Assembly (NCBI GenBank): GCA_945861275.1
Contig: CAMATZ010000014.1
Coordinates: forward strand, 45,345 to 109,344
Source: Bordetella parapertussis
Lineage (GTDB): Bacteria > Pseudomonadota > Gammaproteobacteria > Burkholderiales > SG8-41
Length of the DNA: 64,000 nucleotides
Reading direction: 5' to 3'
In this document: positions 61,932-64,000 of the stretch, in pieces
Layout of the letters: each line of letters opens with the position of its first letter
How positions within the stretch are numbered: position 1 is the stretch's first letter
Program-made: the position numbers and the translations under genes
The notes under the pieces: model-generated
The model's database searches: none
Told to the model about the DNA's origin: nothing
The model's input: the letters and a program-made list of their open reading frames with translations, nothing else

Positions 61932-64000
61932 TTACAAGCCCCGCCGTGCCGCGCTTTCCACCAGTATGCCTTGATACAGGCTTTCCAGATCACGCGTGAA
62001 TTTCGCCGTGTCAAATTGCGCTTCGCTGTCACGTGCCCGCACCACTTTCGCGCGCACCTCGCTGAGCGCAGCGGCATCCGTCGCCAGCCGCAATGCCAAC
62101 CTCTCGTACTCCGCGATGGATGGGGCAATCAATTCGCGCATGCCGGCCGCGCTCAGTATGCTGCCGGCAACACGCGCGGCGAACGTATCCCCGGTCAAAC
62201 CCACGGTGGGACAGCCGCACCACAGTGCGTCGTTCAGGGTGGTGTGCGAGGTATAGGGAAAGGTATCGAGCGCAAGATCCGCGACGCGATAGCGCGCCAG
62301 ATGCTCGCTATAGGGCCGGCGTGGCGCAAACACCAGTTGCTCCGCTGTGACGCCATGGGCCAGCGCGGCAGCGGTGAGATTGCGCGTGGCGGTGGCGCCA
62401 CCATCGACCAGCCACAGCACGCTGTGCGGCACTCGCTGCAGCAAACGCATCCATGCCGCGTATACATCCGGGGTGATCTTATAGGTTTGATTAAAGCAGC
62501 AGAAAACAAAGCCACTTTCGGGAAGTCCATACTCACGCCGGCTTAACGGTTGCGCCACGCGGCGCTTGCGGTCGTTGGGTTGATAACCATGGGGCATGCG
62601 CAATACGCGCTCCGCACAAGTGGCTTCTTCGCCCGGCCGGATGATGTAGGGATCGGCAATCAGGTAGTCGACAAACGGCGCGCCGGTGGTGCCGGGATAC
62701 CCCAGCCAGGTGACCTGGTTGTCGCACGGACGCCGCGCCATGATGGTGAGCCTGTCGCCCACCGTATAACCTTTGATGTCGATCAGGATGTCGATTTCAT
62801 CGTCGCGTATGCGCGCAGCGGCGGCGTCATCGGTGTCCCATGCGATATCGACAAAGTGTTCGCATGCCGCCAGCAGCCGCTGGCGCATCGGACTGTGATC
62901 CTGCGGTCCGTGCGAGTAGGCAAAAACCTCGAAGCGGCTGCGGTCATGCTGTTCCAGCACTTCGGCAATCAGGTAGGCAGCGGCATGCTCCTGAAAATCC
63001 GATGACAGATAGCCGATGCGCACGCGCTGGTGCGCGCGCGCTGGCGCCACACGCGCCGGCAGCGGCTGAATAGCGCTGAAGCGCTGTGCCACCCACGCGC
63101 GCGTGTAGGTAAGCTGCTGCTGCGCGCTGATCGGTTCGCACAGCAGCCAAAACGGACTGCCGAGCGCCGCGTCGCTATCCACGCGCGGCGCCAGGGCGGC
63201 CCACGCGCGTTCCCACTTCGGCCAATCGCACAGCTGGCGATAGTGAAAGGTCAGCATGCCGAGCAGCCCGCCGTCGCCCGTGCGCTGGTAGCCGTCTTCC
63301 AGCAGCGGCACGGCCTGTTCGGCCGCGCCATGCACGCCGTGCAAACTGGCCAGCAAGGCGTAGGCGTCCGCCGCGTCTCGATTGAGTTCCAGCGCGCGCT
63401 GCGCAAACGTTGCAGCCTCATCGAGCTTGCCAGTTTCATACAGCGCATTGGCGAGCGCCATCAGCGCGCCGCGATTTTCCGGCTCCGCCGCTACGGTGAT
63501 TTCAAGATGCGCGATCGCCTCAACCACCCGGCCCAGTGCCAGGCATGCCAGCGCCAACCCCTCGTGCGCCGCGATGAAATCCGGCGCGTGTTGCAGCGTG
63601 AGCAGGTACTGGCCGCGCGCTTCCTGGTTGCGCTGTAACAGGCTCAGCACGTGAGCGAGGTTGTTGCCCGCCGCCGCCAGGCGCGGTTCGATGGCCAGAG
63701 CCGCGCGATACGCCGCCAGCGCCGCCTCCAACTGCTGCTGGCGCTCGCGCACTATGCCCAGATTTACCCATGCCTCGGCATGACGCGGCGCCTGCGCCAG
63801 TGCTTTGTCAAACCACTCGCCGGCTGTCGCCAACTGATTTTGTTCAAGAAAAATGACACCCATATTGAATAGCGCATCGGCGTTGCCGGGCGCCAGCGCC
63901 AGCGCTGAAGCAAACGCGCCGCGTGCCGCTTCACCCTGACCGCCCACATGCAATGCGCGGCCCAGATTTATCTGGCAATCGGCGTCGTGTGGCGCCAGCG
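61932..64000 (-). CDS. O-GlcNAc transferase-like TPR protein (GT41/SPINDLY type), 5' end beyond window
   Basis: At least 689 residues; the frame is open to the right edge. N-terminal visible part: about nine TPRs (e.g. AEAWVNLGIVRERQQQLEAALAAYRAAL). C-terminal catalytic part: RIGYLSSDFQEHAAAYLIAEVLEQHDRSRFEVFAYSHGPQD, IDILIDIKGYTVGDRL, VTWLGYPGTTGAPFVDYLIADPYIIRPGEE, FCCFNQTYKITPDVYAAWMRLLQRVPHSVLWL, HTTLNDALWCGCPTVGLTGDTFAARVAGSIL. This is the bacterial GT41 domain that attaches N-acetylglucosamine or similar sugars to proteins. Acceptor unknown. Confidence 0.88.
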   Translation of the reverse strand, partial: LAPHDADCQINLGRALHVGGQGEAARGAFASALALAPGNADALFNMGVIFLEQNQLATAGEWFDKALAQAPRHAEAWVNLGIVRERQQQLEAALAAYRAALAIEPRLAAAGNNLAHVLSLLQRNQEARGQYLLTLQHAPDFIAAHEGLALACLALGRVVEAIAHLEITVAAEPENRGALMALANALYETGKLDEAATFAQRALELNRDAADAYALLASLHGVHGAAEQAVPLLEDGYQRTGDGGLLGMLTFHYRQLCDWPKWERAWAALAPRVDSDAALGSPFWLLCEPISAQQQLTYTRAWVAQRFSAIQPLPARVAPARAHQRVRIGYLSSDFQEHAAAYLIAEVLEQHDRSRFEVFAYSHGPQDHSPMRQRLLAACEHFVDIAWDTDDAAAARIRDDEIDILIDIKGYTVGDRLTIMARRPCDNQVTWLGYPGTTGAPFVDYLIADPYIIRPGEEATCAERVLRMPHGYQPNDRKRRVAQPLSRREYGLPESGFVFCCFNQTYKITPDVYAAWMRLLQRVPHSVLWLVDGGATATRNLTAAALAHGVTAEQLVFAPRRPYSEHLARYRVADLALDTFPYTSHTTLNDALWCGCPTVGLTGDTFAARVAGSILSAAGMRELIAPSIAEYERLALRLATDAAALSEVRAKVVRARDSEAQFDTAKFTRDLESLYQGILVESAARRGL

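Overview
The window looks like a chromosomal segment of a GC-rich Gram-negative betaproteobacterium (Burkholderiales, Rhodocyclales or Nitrosomonadales-like). The grounds are gene order and content: metX-metW, gatC-gatA-gatB, mreBCD-mrdA-rodA-rlpA, nadD-rsfS-rlmH-maf-rng, yggS-proC-yggT beside pilT-pilU, a DUF971-ubiE-ubiJ-ubiB block, and a 16-strand-type porin ending in Phe. No rRNA or tRNA gene, CRISPR array or complete insertion sequence was seen.

Layout. 1-2.5 kb: end of an unidentified gene, a small hypothetical gene, then a SAM-II riboswitch, a 13-codon leader ORF and an intrinsic terminator in front of metX-metW. 2.4-8.8 kb: ampG-xthA, a periplasmic coiled-coil protein, and the tRNA amidotransferase genes gatCAB on the minus strand. 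8.9-15.4 kb: the rod-shape and lateral wall operon mreBCD-mrdA-rodA-rlpA. 15.5-25 kb: aceE-aceF, nadD-rsfS-rlmH-maf-rng and a cardiolipin-synthase-like gene. 25-31.6 kb: yggT/proC/yggS, pilT-pilU, an RNA methyltransferase, an exported HIRAN protein and a hemJ-like gene. 31.6-37.7 kb: an ABC-2 exporter, a hydrolase, a ferredoxin, and a VanZ gene and a DHH gene whose starts meet head to head. 37.7-43.8 kb: a sodium/solute symporter and the ubiquinone block. 43.8-50 kb: assorted housekeeping and unknown genes.

From about 49 kb the content becomes more accessory: a glycosyltransferase, two methyltransferases, two large TPR proteins (one with a 2OG-Fe(II) oxygenase end, one with a GT9-like end), a porin, a prolyl-4-hydroxylase-like protein, a DUF6445-type protein and an O-GlcNAc-transferase-like TPR protein running off the right edge. 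Between them lie three toxin-antitoxin loci: a TumA-like antitoxin beside a truncated TumE toxin, an intact brnT-brnA pair, and an AbrB/MazE antitoxin whose PIN toxin has lost its N-terminus and is split by a 139-bp inverted-repeat element.

The most striking non-genic feature is a family of intergenic palindromic elements made of tandem heptads (GTGAAGG/GTGAAGA) on one side, a short core, and the inverted heptads on the other side. At least ten copies or variants occur in 64 kb. They often begin at or inside the last codons of a gene, so that the stop codon is supplied by a heptad. Two core types recur. A different, nested palindrome occupies 51.44-51.73 kb.
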